Assembly (NCBI GenBank): GCA_902787755.1
Contig: CADAHL010000017.1
Location: 1 to 55,961 of the forward strand
Direction: 5' to 3'
Source: Oscillospiraceae bacterium
Lineage (GTDB): Bacteria > Bacillota > Clostridia > Oscillospirales > Oscillospiraceae
Length of the DNA: 55,961 nt
A program made the position numbers and the translations under genes. Below the pieces are notes generated by a model. The model saw only the letters and a list, made by a program, of their open reading frames with translations, was not told the origin of the DNA and ran no database searches. Below, in pieces: positions 24,999 through 33,328 of this stretch (position 1 is its first letter; every line of letters begins with the position of its first letter).

Positions 24999-26740
24999 GC
25001 GCAGCCGGGCAAAAACCCAAATATAAAAAACGGCTCATTGCCCTGGTGGCGGGTCTGGCGGCCCTGCTGGTGCTGATCCCGGTGCTTCTGTTCCTGGATC
25101 CCGGCGGCGAGCGCCGGTTCCGGCAGACCTATCAGGAGGCGGCCGCCGCCTATCAGGCCGGGAATTACGACAACGCCCTGAGTCTGCTGCGCCGGGCCGA
25201 GGGGATCCGCCACAGCGACGAGAGCATGATGCTCATGGTGGACTGCTACGAGGCCCAGGGGAACCTGGACATGGCCCTGGAGATCCTCCGGCAGATGGAC
25301 ACCGGCGAGAGCCGGGTCTCCAGCCGCATCGCCTCTCTGGAGCGCCGGCGGATGCAGGACCGGGAGGCGGAGACCCTGACCATCGGCGACCGGGAGCTGC
25401 GCCTGGATCTGACCGAGCTGGATCTGAGCGGAGCGGGCCTGGGCGACGCCGTCCTGCCCCAGCTCAGGAGCTTCCGGGCCCTGGAGACTCTGAATCTCAG
25501 CCGCAACGGCATCGACGACCTGACCGAGCTGAAGAGCTTCGGCGGCCTGACCAGCCTGGATCTGAGCGGGAACCCGGTCTCGGATCTGAGCCCCCTGGCG
25601 GCCCTGAGCGGCCTGCGCTATCTGGTCCTGGACGACACCGGGGCGGCGGACTTCACACCGCTGTACAAGCTGAGCAATCTTAGTTCCCTGAGCCTGCTGG
25701 GCCTGGAGCTGACGCCGGAGCAGCTCAGTGAGCTGACCGCGGCGCTGCCCAACTGCGCCATCCATACCGACTCGGACCGGGAGGGGATCCTGACGGTGAC
25801 GCTCCACGGCGTGAGCTTTGCTTCGGACGTGAAGGTGCTGGATCTGAGCGGGATGGGCCTGCGGGACCTGAGCGCGCTGCGGGTCTGTACCCAGCTGACC
25901 ACGCTGCGCCTGGGCGATAACGCCATCGGCGATCTGCAGCCGCTGATGAACCTGTCCCAGCTCCAGACGCTGGAGCTGCAGAACAATCAGATCTCGGATC
26001 TGCGGCCCCTGATCGGGCTGAGCAGCCTGAGCAGTCTGAACGTGGCCGGCAACCAGATCACAGAGACCAGCGCCGCAGGATCCATCGCGTCCCTGCGGGT
26101 GCTGGATCTGAGCGACAATCCCATCCGGGATTTCTCCGGCCTGGGACTGCTGACGGATCTGGGGACCCTGCATCTGGAAAACTGCGGTCTGGCCAGCGAG
26201 AACCTGGTGGAGCTGTATCCCATGGCCCACCTGCGGCTGCTGTATCTGGACGGCAACGAGGGCCTGGCCGACAGCGCCATCGGCGGCCTGCAGCGGGCCC
26301 TGCCCGGCTGCGCCATCAGCCATTCGGACCTGATCTACACGGTGGAGCTGGCGGGCAGTCTGTTCCTCTCCAACCTGACCGAGCTGGATCTCAGCGGCCG
26401 GGGGATCGACGACCTCAGCGGCATCGAGGCCTTTGGCAGCCTGGAAAAGGCGGATCTGAGCCACAACGATATTCGGGTGCTGCTGAACCTGCAGATCTGC
26501 AAGTCCCGGGACAGCCTGAGAGAGCTGGACCTGTCCTTCAACCAGCTGGCGGACGTGTCCGCCCTGGCGGAGCTGAAGGCGCTGGAGGTCCTGGACCTGA
26601 GCGGCAACCATATCGAGCTGCTCCAGCCTCTGAACCAACTGACGGGCCTGAAGAAGCTGTACCTCACCGGAAATCCCCTTTCCGAGGGCCAGCTGGAGGC
26701 CCTGCGGGCCGCCCTGCCCGACTGCGAGATCGTATATTAA
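24995..26740 (+). CDS. Membrane-anchored TPR plus leucine-rich-repeat protein
   Basis: 581 residues. A basic start is followed by one membrane span (about residues 17-36), a TPR-like pair (AAAAYQAGNYDNALSLLRRA and YEAQGNLDMALEILRQM), then from about residue 130 to the end about 15-18 internalin-type repeats with the pattern LxxLDLSGNxIxDLSPLxxL. The repeats are exposed outside the cell and probably bind a protein or glycan. No LPxTG is present; anchoring is by the N-terminal span. It is translated together with the preceding membrane protein gene (ATGA). Confidence 0.82.
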   Translation: MSAAGQKPKYKKRLIALVAGLAALLVLIPVLLFLDPGGERRFRQTYQEAAAAYQAGNYDNALSLLRRAEGIRHSDESMMLMVDCYEAQGNLDMALEILRQMDTGESRVSSRIASLERRRMQDREAETLTIGDRELRLDLTELDLSGAGLGDAVLPQLRSFRALETLNLSRNGIDDLTELKSFGGLTSLDLSGNPVSDLSPLAALSGLRYLVLDDTGAADFTPLYKLSNLSSLSLLGLELTPEQLSELTAALPNCAIHTDSDREGILTVTLHGVSFASDVKVLDLSGMGLRDLSALRVCTQLTTLRLGDNAIGDLQPLMNLSQLQTLELQNNQISDLRPLIGLSSLSSLNVAGNQITETSAAGSIASLRVLDLSDNPIRDFSGLGLLTDLGTLHLENCGLASENLVELYPMAHLRLLYLDGNEGLADSAIGGLQRALPGCAISHSDLIYTVELAGSLFLSNLTELDLSGRGIDDLSGIEAFGSLEKADLSHNDIRVLLNLQICKSRDSLRELDLSFNQLADVSALAELKALEVLDLSGNHIELLQPLNQLTGLKKLYLTGNPLSEGQLEALRAALPDCEIVY

Positions 26741-26853
26741 AAGAGAAGAGAGAAGAGTGAAGAGATATTGGTTCCGCTTTGCGGATGGATCATGATTCAT
26801 CGCCGAAGGCGAACCCATAACGTTTCACTTTTCACTCTTCCCTTTTCCCTTCC
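26738..26853. repeat. Element A copy 2 (complete): inverted arms with three-hairpin core
   Basis: Purine arm 26738-26766 (AAAAGAGAAGAGAGAAGAG...), core 26768-26818, and complementary pyrimidine arm 26821-26853 (TTTCACTTTTCACTCTTCCC). The core holds TCCGCTTTGCGGA (26773-26785), ATGGATCATGATTCAT (26785-26800) and TCGCCGAAGGCGA (26800-26812), closed by TTGGTT / AACCCA. It starts within the LRR stop codon. Confidence 0.8.
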
Positions 26854-26886
26854 TCATACTTAGCCTGCTGTTAAGGAGAAAAACAT

Positions 26887-28872
26887 ATGAAACCGATTGC
26901 CCTGTCCGATATCCTCAACTATCGCTTCCTCTCCAACCTCCGCTTCTCCCCGGATGGGGAGCGGGCCGCCTTCGTGGTGGCCACGGCGGATGAGGAAAAC
27001 AACGCCTACGAGCAGCGCCTGTGGCTCTATGAGCAGGGCCGGGTCCGACAGCTGACGGATCTGGGCAAGGAGGGCCGCTTCCAGTGGCTGGACGAGAACC
27101 GGCTGCTGTTTCCGGCGGTCCGCTCGGCAAAAGAGAAGAAGCGGGCCGAGGCCGGGGAGGAGTTCACCTCCTTTTATGTCCTGGATCTCCGGGGCGGCGA
27201 GGCCCTGCCCTTCCTGAGCCTGCCGGTGGCCGTGGGCGGCTTCCGGGTGCTGGACGAGGGACACCTGGCCCTGACCGTCACCGTGGACAAGAGCAGGCCC
27301 CAGCCCTGGCTGGCCACGGAGGAGGAAAAGAAGGACGCGGCCAAGGAGAAAGAGGAGAACAAGGACTACGAGGTCTTTGACGAGACCCCCTTCTGGTTTA
27401 ACGGCGACGGCGTCGTCAATGGCAAGCGGGACCAGCTTTTGATCGCCGAGATCGAGACCGGCAAGCTCAGCGCCTTGACCCAGGCCCCGGAGGAGCTGCT
27501 GGGCTTCACGGTCCTGGGGGACGAGGTCTTCTTCGCCTCCAACGTCCGGGGCGCAAAGCAGAGCCTGCTGGGCTTTAGCCTCCGGGCCTGCAACTGGAAG
27601 ACCGGCGGGACCCGGCAGCTGCTGCGCCGGGAGGATCTGAGCTTTGCCGCCCTGGAGGCGGTGGGGGAGGAGCTGTGGATCTTTGCCTCCGAGACCCGGC
27701 GCTACGGCCTGAACGAGAACAGCTGGGTCTATGCCCTGGATCCCCGGGGCGGAGAGCTTCGGCTGCTGCGGCGGGAGGAGTACTGCCTGTATAACTCCAC
27801 CGGCAGCGACTGCCGCCTGGGCGGCGGCCGCCAGTGGGCGGCCCAGGACGGCAGTCTGTATCATCTGACCACCCGGGAGGGCAGCTGCGTCCTGTACCGG
27901 ATGGATCCCGACGGCAGCGACACCCCCGTCCTGACCCGGGAGGGCAGCATCGACGCCTTCGACCTGCACGGAGACCGGTTGCTGCTCATCGGCCTGTACG
28001 ACATGCGCCCCCAGGAGCTCTACGAGTGCCGCCTGGGCGAAGAGCCCCGGCGGGTCAGCGATTTGAACGGCGAGGCTATCCGGGACCGCTATATCGCCAG
28101 GCCCGAGGCGCTGCACCTTCAGAGCCGGGGCCTGGAGATCGAGGGCTGGGTCCTCAAGCCCATGGACTTCGATCCCGCCAAGCGCTATCCCGCGGTGCTG
28201 GATATCCACGGCGGCCCAAAGACCGTCTACGGTCCCCTGTTCTATCACGAGATGCAGGTCTGGGCCGGCCTGGGCTATTTCGTCTTTTTCTGCAATCCCA
28301 AGGGCAGCGACGGCCGGGACAACGAGTTCGCGGACATCCGGGGCAAATACGGCACCGTGGACTATGAGAATATCATGGACTTCACCGACGCGGTGCTGGA
28401 GGCCTATCCCCAGATCGACCCGGAGCGGGTCTGCGAGACCGGGGGCAGCTACGGCGGCTTCATGACCAACTGGATCATCGGCCATACCGACCGCTTCTGC
28501 TGCGCCGCCTCTCAGCGCTCCATCTCCAACTGGCTCAGCTTCTGGGGCGTCAGCGATATCGGACCCTTCTTCACCCCGGATCAGAACGCCGGGGACCTAT
28601 ACCGGAGCCCGGAGAAGCTGTGGGAGCGCTCCCCCCTGAAGTACGCGGCGGCGGTGAAGACCCCCACGCTGTTTATCCACTCCGACGAGGACTACCGCTG
28701 CCCCCTGGAGCAGGGCCTGCAGATGTACTCTGCCCTGATCGACCGGGGCGTGGAGACCCGGCTGTGCCTGTTCCACGGCGAGAACCACGAGCTCAGCCGC
28801 TCCGGCAAGCCCAAGCACCGGCTGAGACGGCTCAAGGAGATCACCGACTGGTTCGAGAAACACGCGAAGTGA
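26887..28872 (+). CDS. S9 family peptidase (acylaminoacyl-peptidase-like, prolyl oligopeptidase family)
   Basis: 661 residues; TAAGGAG precedes the ATG. The N-terminal two thirds form a beta-propeller (FSPDGERAAFVV and later blade repeats); the C-terminal third is an alpha/beta-hydrolase. The triad is visible: Ser521 in GGSYGGFMTNW, Asp600 in HSDEDYRCP and His634 in HGENHELS. The oxyanion segment is VLDIHGGPKTVYG. It trims short peptides in the cytoplasm (no signal peptide). Separated from the next gene by 111 bases without a clear terminator, so read-through into the TIR operon is possible. Confidence 0.94.
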   Translation: MKPIALSDILNYRFLSNLRFSPDGERAAFVVATADEENNAYEQRLWLYEQGRVRQLTDLGKEGRFQWLDENRLLFPAVRSAKEKKRAEAGEEFTSFYVLDLRGGEALPFLSLPVAVGGFRVLDEGHLALTVTVDKSRPQPWLATEEEKKDAAKEKEENKDYEVFDETPFWFNGDGVVNGKRDQLLIAEIETGKLSALTQAPEELLGFTVLGDEVFFASNVRGAKQSLLGFSLRACNWKTGGTRQLLRREDLSFAALEAVGEELWIFASETRRYGLNENSWVYALDPRGGELRLLRREEYCLYNSTGSDCRLGGGRQWAAQDGSLYHLTTREGSCVLYRMDPDGSDTPVLTREGSIDAFDLHGDRLLLIGLYDMRPQELYECRLGEEPRRVSDLNGEAIRDRYIARPEALHLQSRGLEIEGWVLKPMDFDPAKRYPAVLDIHGGPKTVYGPLFYHEMQVWAGLGYFVFFCNPKGSDGRDNEFADIRGKYGTVDYENIMDFTDAVLEAYPQIDPERVCETGGSYGGFMTNWIIGHTDRFCCAASQRSISNWLSFWGVSDIGPFFTPDQNAGDLYRSPEKLWERSPLKYAAAVKTPTLFIHSDEDYRCPLEQGLQMYSALIDRGVETRLCLFHGENHELSRSGKPKHRLRRLKEITDWFEKHAK

Positions 28873-28983
28873 GCTCCGGGGAAAGACCAGGGGAACAAAA
28901 AGGGAAATTCGACGACTATATCAGCGTGGGCGGAGGGATGACTTCCCGCCGCCTGCGAAACGGATAAACAGGAGAGATCATCT

Positions 28984-29571
28984 TTGCGCTGGGTACAACA
29001 TTGGATCATTGGCGAGCATTGCCTGGAGGGCCGGAGATCCCTGCCCTATCAGCTGGGCTGCCTGCTGCCGGACTGGTTTGAGCGCCACCCCATCCACCGG
29101 GTGAAGGAGTCCTTCCCCCGGTTCCTGAACCGGGCGGAGCGGATCCGGCATCTGCCCGCCGGTCCCCGCCGGGACTGGCTGTTGGGGACCCTGGGGCACT
29201 ATCTCTGCGATTACTGCACCATGGCCCACAACGAGGAGTACTACCGCTTCTACCGTCACCGGGTCTATGAGGTGATGGCGCAGAAGTATATCAAGGCCCG
29301 GGTCCGGAAGGAGCCTCTGTGCTGGCAGCAGGAGCGGGAGGAGACTATCCCCGCCGAGCTGCTGGATCCCAAGCTCCCCGCCGACCGGTTCCGGGAGGCC
29401 CTGTCCGCCTGGCTGACGGAGGGCCTCGGCCGGCTGCGGCAGGAGATCGAGGCCCTGGACAGCCCGGCCTGGTACCGGGACGAGCGGGTGGCGGAGCTGG
29501 ATATCCGCCGGGCCCACCGGCTGCTGCGCGGCCTGAACCAGATCCTGAACGAGACCGACAAGGGAGCGTGA
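28984..29571 (+). CDS. Zinc-dependent phospholipase C-like protein
   Basis: 195 residues, read from a TTG start at 28984 preceded by AGGAGAG. The layout H-W-I-I-G-E-H, GCLLPDWFERHPIH, LGTLGHYLCDYCTMAHNEEYY follows the zinc-dependent phospholipase C / S1-P1-like helical fold, with His and Asp residues as probable metal ligands. The protein is much shorter than secreted phospholipases and has no signal peptide, so the name is a fold assignment only. It is the first gene of a tight cluster with a TIR-domain gene 5 bases downstream and a membrane-protein gene after that. Confidence 0.65.
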   Translation: MRWVQHWIIGEHCLEGRRSLPYQLGCLLPDWFERHPIHRVKESFPRFLNRAERIRHLPAGPRRDWLLGTLGHYLCDYCTMAHNEEYYRFYRHRVYEVMAQKYIKARVRKEPLCWQQEREETIPAELLDPKLPADRFREALSAWLTEGLGRLRQEIEALDSPAWYRDERVAELDIRRAHRLLRGLNQILNETDKGA

Positions 29572-29575
29572 TACT

Positions 29576-30499
29576 GTGGAGGAAAACCGGAAATACGACG
29601 TGTTCATCAGCTATCGCTGGGACGGCGGCGACCAGTGCGCCTGGCTGCTGCACGACCATCTGCTGAACGCGGGCTACCGGGTCTACCTGGACATGGAGGG
29701 CTTCAACCACGGAGATTTCAACGAGCAGATCCTGGGCATCATCCGGAACTGCCGGGACCTAATCCCGATCCTCTCCCCGGGGGCGCTGAATCCCCGGGAG
29801 GGCCGGGACTATCTCCGGGAGGAGCTGCGCGCGGCGGTGGAGAGCGGCGTGAACGTGGTGCCCTATCTGCTGCCCGGTTTTGAATGGCCCGGGGAGAGGC
29901 CGGACTGGCTGGAGAAGGTGAAGGGCTCCACCGGTGCAAGCTACAGCAAGGAGTATTTTCCGGCCACGGTATCGAAGGTAAAGAGTCTGCTCACCGCCGC
30001 GCCCCGGACCGAAGAGAGTCCGGCCGCGCAGCCGGCGACCCCGCCCGAAGCCGGACCCAAGGCGGCGCCCGTCCGGCGGGAGGCGCCGGAGCCGGACTTT
30101 CCGCTCCGGGTACTGGAGCCGGACAAGAAGCGCTTCCTGGGCATGAGCTACAGCAAGGACCTGATGGCCCGGATCCGGAAGGAGAACCGGGAGCAGCTGA
30201 CGGACCTGCGGGGGGAGCTGAACCGGCTGCTGGACCGGACGAGTCCCGATCCGCTGGAGGCCTTTCAGAAGGCCTGGATCGCCATGCGTCTGGTGAGGGA
30301 TCAGCTGGGGGCCTACCCCTTCTGGGAGTGGGACGTGGATCAGGCCCGCATCCCCTTTGTGAAAAACTACGAGGACAATCTGAACCAGCTGCGCCGGGAG
30401 GCGGAGTCCGGGGAGCCGAGTCTGAGCCCGGAGGGGCTGCGGCAGCTGAAGCTGTTCGGCACGGGGCTGGATCAGGTGATCCAGGCGTTGGACAACTGA
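29576..30499 (+). CDS. TIR-domain protein
   Basis: 307 residues from a GTG at 29576, with AGGGAG upstream and only 4 bases after the previous stop. Residues 5-135 are a TIR domain: KYDVFISYRWDGGDQCAWLL (strand A and box 1), GYRVYLDMEGFNHGDFNE (BB loop), LIPILSPGAL and REGRDYLREELRAAV with Glu83 at the NADase position. Residues 136-185 form a Pro/Ala/Glu linker, and the last 120 residues form charged helices. Bacterial TIR proteins hydrolyse or cyclise NAD and serve in immunity or signalling. Whether this one is active is inferred from Glu83 only. Confidence 0.88.
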   Translation: MEENRKYDVFISYRWDGGDQCAWLLHDHLLNAGYRVYLDMEGFNHGDFNEQILGIIRNCRDLIPILSPGALNPREGRDYLREELRAAVESGVNVVPYLLPGFEWPGERPDWLEKVKGSTGASYSKEYFPATVSKVKSLLTAAPRTEESPAAQPATPPEAGPKAAPVRREAPEPDFPLRVLEPDKKRFLGMSYSKDLMARIRKENREQLTDLRGELNRLLDRTSPDPLEAFQKAWIAMRLVRDQLGAYPFWEWDVDQARIPFVKNYEDNLNQLRREAESGEPSLSPEGLRQLKLFGTGLDQVIQALDN

Positions 30500-30509
30500 G
30501 GAGGGCGAC

Positions 30510-31169
30510 ATGGAGATTCTGACCGGCTTCGGGATCATTCTGGTGATGATCCTGTGCAGCAAGTTCCTGCGCACGCTGGCCTTCGGGCGCTCGGACTCCA
30601 TCGCGCTGGAGGTGGCGATCTGCTCCTTCCTGTACGATCTGGTGCTGGCGGTGAAGCAGAGTCCCGACTGGGCCTGGTTCTGGCGGGAGGAGCTGATGCG
30701 CTGTCTGGTGCTGCTGCTCTTCGCCTTTGTGATCGCGGCGGTGCACCGCCACTACAAGGACCTGGCCATGGCCAAGGTGGACCGGCAGGTGGACCACCTG
30801 CGGACGATCCTGCACAGCGGACGGACCCCCGGCCCCGGAAAGCGGACCGTGGCGGACACGGTGCTGGACAACACCGGGCTGCTGGCCCGGGCCTCCATCG
30901 ACGTGTGGTATTCTCAGTTCATGGACAAGCTGTTCTTCCGCCTGCTCAAGCGGACGGATAAGGGCGAGGTAAAGAGCTTCCGGAAGAAAAAGAGCCTGGT
31001 GCGCTGGGCCTTCGCGGACATCCTGAACAGCCTGGACATCACCCCGGAGGGGGAGAAAAAGCTGAACGACCGGGATCTGAACATCGAAAACCGCAGCCAG
31101 ATCATCGGCATGTGCATCTTCGATGTGCTGGAGATCGCCAGCCTGCTGGTGGCCCTGCGGATCCTGTGA
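30510..31169 (+). CDS. Membrane protein of the TIR operon, unknown
   Basis: 219 residues. Spans at about residues 3-24, 28-46 and 62-80 are followed by a basic cytoplasmic region (HRHYKDLAMAKVDRQVDHLR; FRKKKSLVRWAF) and a last hydrophobic stretch near the C-terminus (IIGMCIFDVLEIASLLVAL). No family is recognised. It starts 10 bases after the TIR gene with GGAGGGC as ribosome site, so it should be made together with it; a membrane effector or anchor is a reasonable but untested idea. Confidence 0.7.
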   Translation: MEILTGFGIILVMILCSKFLRTLAFGRSDSIALEVAICSFLYDLVLAVKQSPDWAWFWREELMRCLVLLLFAFVIAAVHRHYKDLAMAKVDRQVDHLRTILHSGRTPGPGKRTVADTVLDNTGLLARASIDVWYSQFMDKLFFRLLKRTDKGEVKSFRKKKSLVRWAFADILNSLDITPEGEKKLNDRDLNIENRSQIIGMCIFDVLEIASLLVALRIL

Positions 31170-31171
31170 GG

Positions 31172-31204
31172 CCGTCAAAAAAGTCCTTTGGACTCTTTTG
31201 ACGG
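31172..31204 (+). terminator. Terminator of the TIR operon
   Basis: CCGTCAAAA-AGTCC / GGACT-TTTTGACGG, stem about 14 bp with a TTT loop, two bases after the stop codon. Confidence 0.7.
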
Positions 31205-31211
31205 AGAGGCT

Positions 31212-31344
31212 GCAGCCCGGTGCGCGCACTTGCTGTCCGCTTACCGCGGCCAGCTCGCACACTTCCGGGCTGAGAAGTATTTTCTCCGACGTACACGCCG
31301 CCGGAGAAAATGGATTTAACTTTATTTGCGCCTGCGGGCGCAAA
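31212..31344. other. Structured intergenic stretch with three further hairpins
   Basis: CAGCCCGG ... CCGGGCTG (31212-31272, with inner CCGC/GCGG), TTTTCTCCG ... CGGAGAAAA (31280-31310) and TTTGCGCCTGCGGGCGCAAA (31325-31344). The last is suitable as a terminator for the minus-strand nucleotidase gene. The first could be part of a small RNA or a dispersed repeat; no second copy was seen in the window. Confidence 0.5.
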
Positions 31345-31377
31345 CTCTGCGAGTTAGTATGGGGGAAGGGGGGAGGC

Positions 31378-33171
31378 TTATTCGGCCGTCTCCACGATCA
31401 CGATACGGCCTTCGCCGTAGGGATCCTCGTACTGTTCGCCCACAACGCCGCCCAGATCGTCGATGATGTAGTCCATCAGGACCTGGTTGTCCAGCTTCAC
31501 GCGGTCCTGCAGCAGCTTGCAGCCGGCAAACATGGTGTAGCCGTCGCCGTTGTTCAGGAGCATGTAGTCGTGGCTGGCCAGGGTGTAGGTGGCGGCGGGA
31601 TCGATGGGCTCGCCGTGGATGAGCACGTTCTTCACCCGGCGCTCGCCCTCGACGCCGGCAAACATGCCGTTCTCGTCGGTGATGCAGCCGCTCTCGATGT
31701 AGGAGTGGATCTCATAGCTCAGACCGGCCACCTGCAGGAAGCCGCCCAGCTCGCCGGGAACGGAGCGGGAGCCCCACTCCAGGGCGTCCAGGATCTGCTG
31801 GCCGCTGACCTCGATGACGCACATGGCGTTGCCGAAGGGATGAACCTTCAGAATGTTGTTCAGGGTGATGTCGCCGGCGTCGATGCTCACGCGGATGCCG
31901 CCGCCGTTGACGAAGGCCACGTCAGCGCCGGACTGGGCCAGATAAGCGTCGGCGCACAGGTCGCCCAGGTTGGTCTCCTGGCTGCGGACGATGCGGATGG
32001 GCTTGCCGTTGGCGTCCACGGCTTCAGGATCGGTGATGGTCAGAGTGACCTGGGTGTTGGCGACGACCTCGTTGAGCTTCTTGTTCAGCTCGGCGGTGGC
32101 GTCCTCCACAGCCGCGGACATCTCGTTGTTCAGGCCCAGCAGAGCGGGCAGGGAGTCCTTGTTGTTCCAGGTGTAAAGACCGGTGGAGACCTCGCCGTCA
32201 GCGGTGATCCGGCAGTAGCCGATGGCGCCCAGCTTGGTGCCGCAGGCGGAGCGGAGCACGTCCTCTCCGTCCTTGTTCTTCATGACCACCTGCTCGGAAT
32301 CGTGCCGGTGACCGTCCAGGAGAACGTCGATGCCGTTGGTGTTGGAGAGCACGTCGGCATAGGTCCAGGGGCGGCACTCCTCTTCGTCGCCCAGGTGAGC
32401 CATGACGATGACGTAGTCGGCGCCTTCGGCCCGGGCCGCATCAGCGGCATTCTGGACTGCGGTGTAGACCGCCTCGCCGGTGTCGTCCTGCAGGAAGCCG
32501 TAGACGTAGTTGCCTTCCTCGTCCATGAAGTAGCGGGGAGTGGAGGAGGTCAGGGTCCTGGGAGTGGTCACGCCCACAAAGGCGAACTTATAACCGGCCA
32601 GCTCCTTGATGACGTAGGGCTGGAACACCAGCTCGCCGTTGTGGTTGAAGTTGCAGCTGATGTAATCGAACTCGGCCTTCTCGGCCAGGGCCAGGAACTG
32701 ATCCATGCCATAGTCGAACTCGTGGTTGCCGGGGATGGCGATGCTGTAGCCGACCTTGTTCATCAGGTCAACGATGGCTTCGCCCCGGGTCATGGTGCCC
32801 ACAGGCTCGCCCTGGATGCTGTCGCCGTCGTCCACCAGGATGACCGTGTCACCACGGGCGACCAGGCTGTCGCGCACGGCCTGGAGGCCGGCGTAGCCAA
32901 AGCCCTGGTCAATGCCGCAGTGCACGTCGCTGGTGAACAGAATGACCACGTCGCCGTTGGGCTCTACTTCGGGGGCCGGGGCAGGCTCCTCGGCAGGGGC
33001 CGGGGCAGGCTCTTCGGCGGGAGCTTCCGCGGGCTCTTCGGCAGGGATCTCGGCGGGCTCCTCGGCAGGAGCCTCGGCAGGGGCCTCGGCGGGAGCGGCG
33101 GGCTGTGCGCCGCAGGCGGCCAGGACCAGCATGGCCGCCAGCAGGAGGAACGCAAGCAATCTCTTCTTCAT
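31378..33171 (-). CDS. 5'-nucleotidase family surface lipoprotein (metallophosphatase)
   Basis: 597 residues. Lipoprotein signal LLLAAMLVLAACGAQ, then a low-complexity tether of repeated PAEEPAE-type units (about residues 25-70). The metallophosphatase domain shows ILFTSDVHCGID, VDDGDSIQGEP, AIPGNHEFDYG, VMAHLGDE and LDGHRHDSEQVV, which bind two metals; the C-terminal 5'-nucleotidase domain has NLGDLCADAYLAQSGADVAFVNGGGIR and FGNAMCVIEVSGQQI. It would release phosphate from nucleotides or similar esters outside the cell. Monocistronic, with a TATAAT box at 33219-33224 on the minus strand. Confidence 0.93.
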   Translation of the reverse strand: MKKRLLAFLLLAAMLVLAACGAQPAAPAEAPAEAPAEEPAEIPAEEPAEAPAEEPAPAPAEEPAPAPEVEPNGDVVILFTSDVHCGIDQGFGYAGLQAVRDSLVARGDTVILVDDGDSIQGEPVGTMTRGEAIVDLMNKVGYSIAIPGNHEFDYGMDQFLALAEKAEFDYISCNFNHNGELVFQPYVIKELAGYKFAFVGVTTPRTLTSSTPRYFMDEEGNYVYGFLQDDTGEAVYTAVQNAADAARAEGADYVIVMAHLGDEEECRPWTYADVLSNTNGIDVLLDGHRHDSEQVVMKNKDGEDVLRSACGTKLGAIGYCRITADGEVSTGLYTWNNKDSLPALLGLNNEMSAAVEDATAELNKKLNEVVANTQVTLTITDPEAVDANGKPIRIVRSQETNLGDLCADAYLAQSGADVAFVNGGGIRVSIDAGDITLNNILKVHPFGNAMCVIEVSGQQILDALEWGSRSVPGELGGFLQVAGLSYEIHSYIESGCITDENGMFAGVEGERRVKNVLIHGEPIDPAATYTLASHDYMLLNNGDGYTMFAGCKLLQDRVKLDNQVLMDYIIDDLGGVVGEQYEDPYGEGRIVIVETAE

Positions 33172-33218
33172 CGAAATTCCCTCATTTCTATCGTTTTTCC
33201 GAAATATCGGATGAGAAG

Positions 33219-33224
33219 ATTATA
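33219..33224 (-). promoter_or_regulatory. Extended -10 box for the 5'-nucleotidase gene
   Basis: Minus strand TATGCTATAAT (TATAAT at 33224-33219). No good -35 box lies at 16-18 bases, consistent with an extended -10 promoter. Confidence 0.55.
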
Positions 33225-33268
33225 GCATACCCTGGCAGACTTTCGCAACCGCTTTCCAGACAGTTCCA

Positions 33269-33315
33269 GAAAAAAGATCGCCCCCGGCGCCGGAACAAGG
33301 TCCGGGACCGGGGGT
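33269..33315 (-). terminator. Terminator after the PfkB gene
   Basis: Minus strand CCCCCGG..CCGGA / TCCGG..CCGGGGG stem, then CGATCTTTTTTC. It closes the MATE-PfkB operon. Confidence 0.85.
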
Positions 33316-33328
33316 ACATGGAAGGGGC

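Noticed and set aside
24986-26818. Minus-strand open frame opposite the LRR gene
   Set aside because: Its apparent repeats are the reverse complement of the LRR repeats.
28873-28983. Small gene between the S9 peptidase and the phospholipase-like gene
   Set aside because: Only a 10-codon ATG frame at 28937 without a family match; the stretch shows no other signal than the ribosome site of the next gene.
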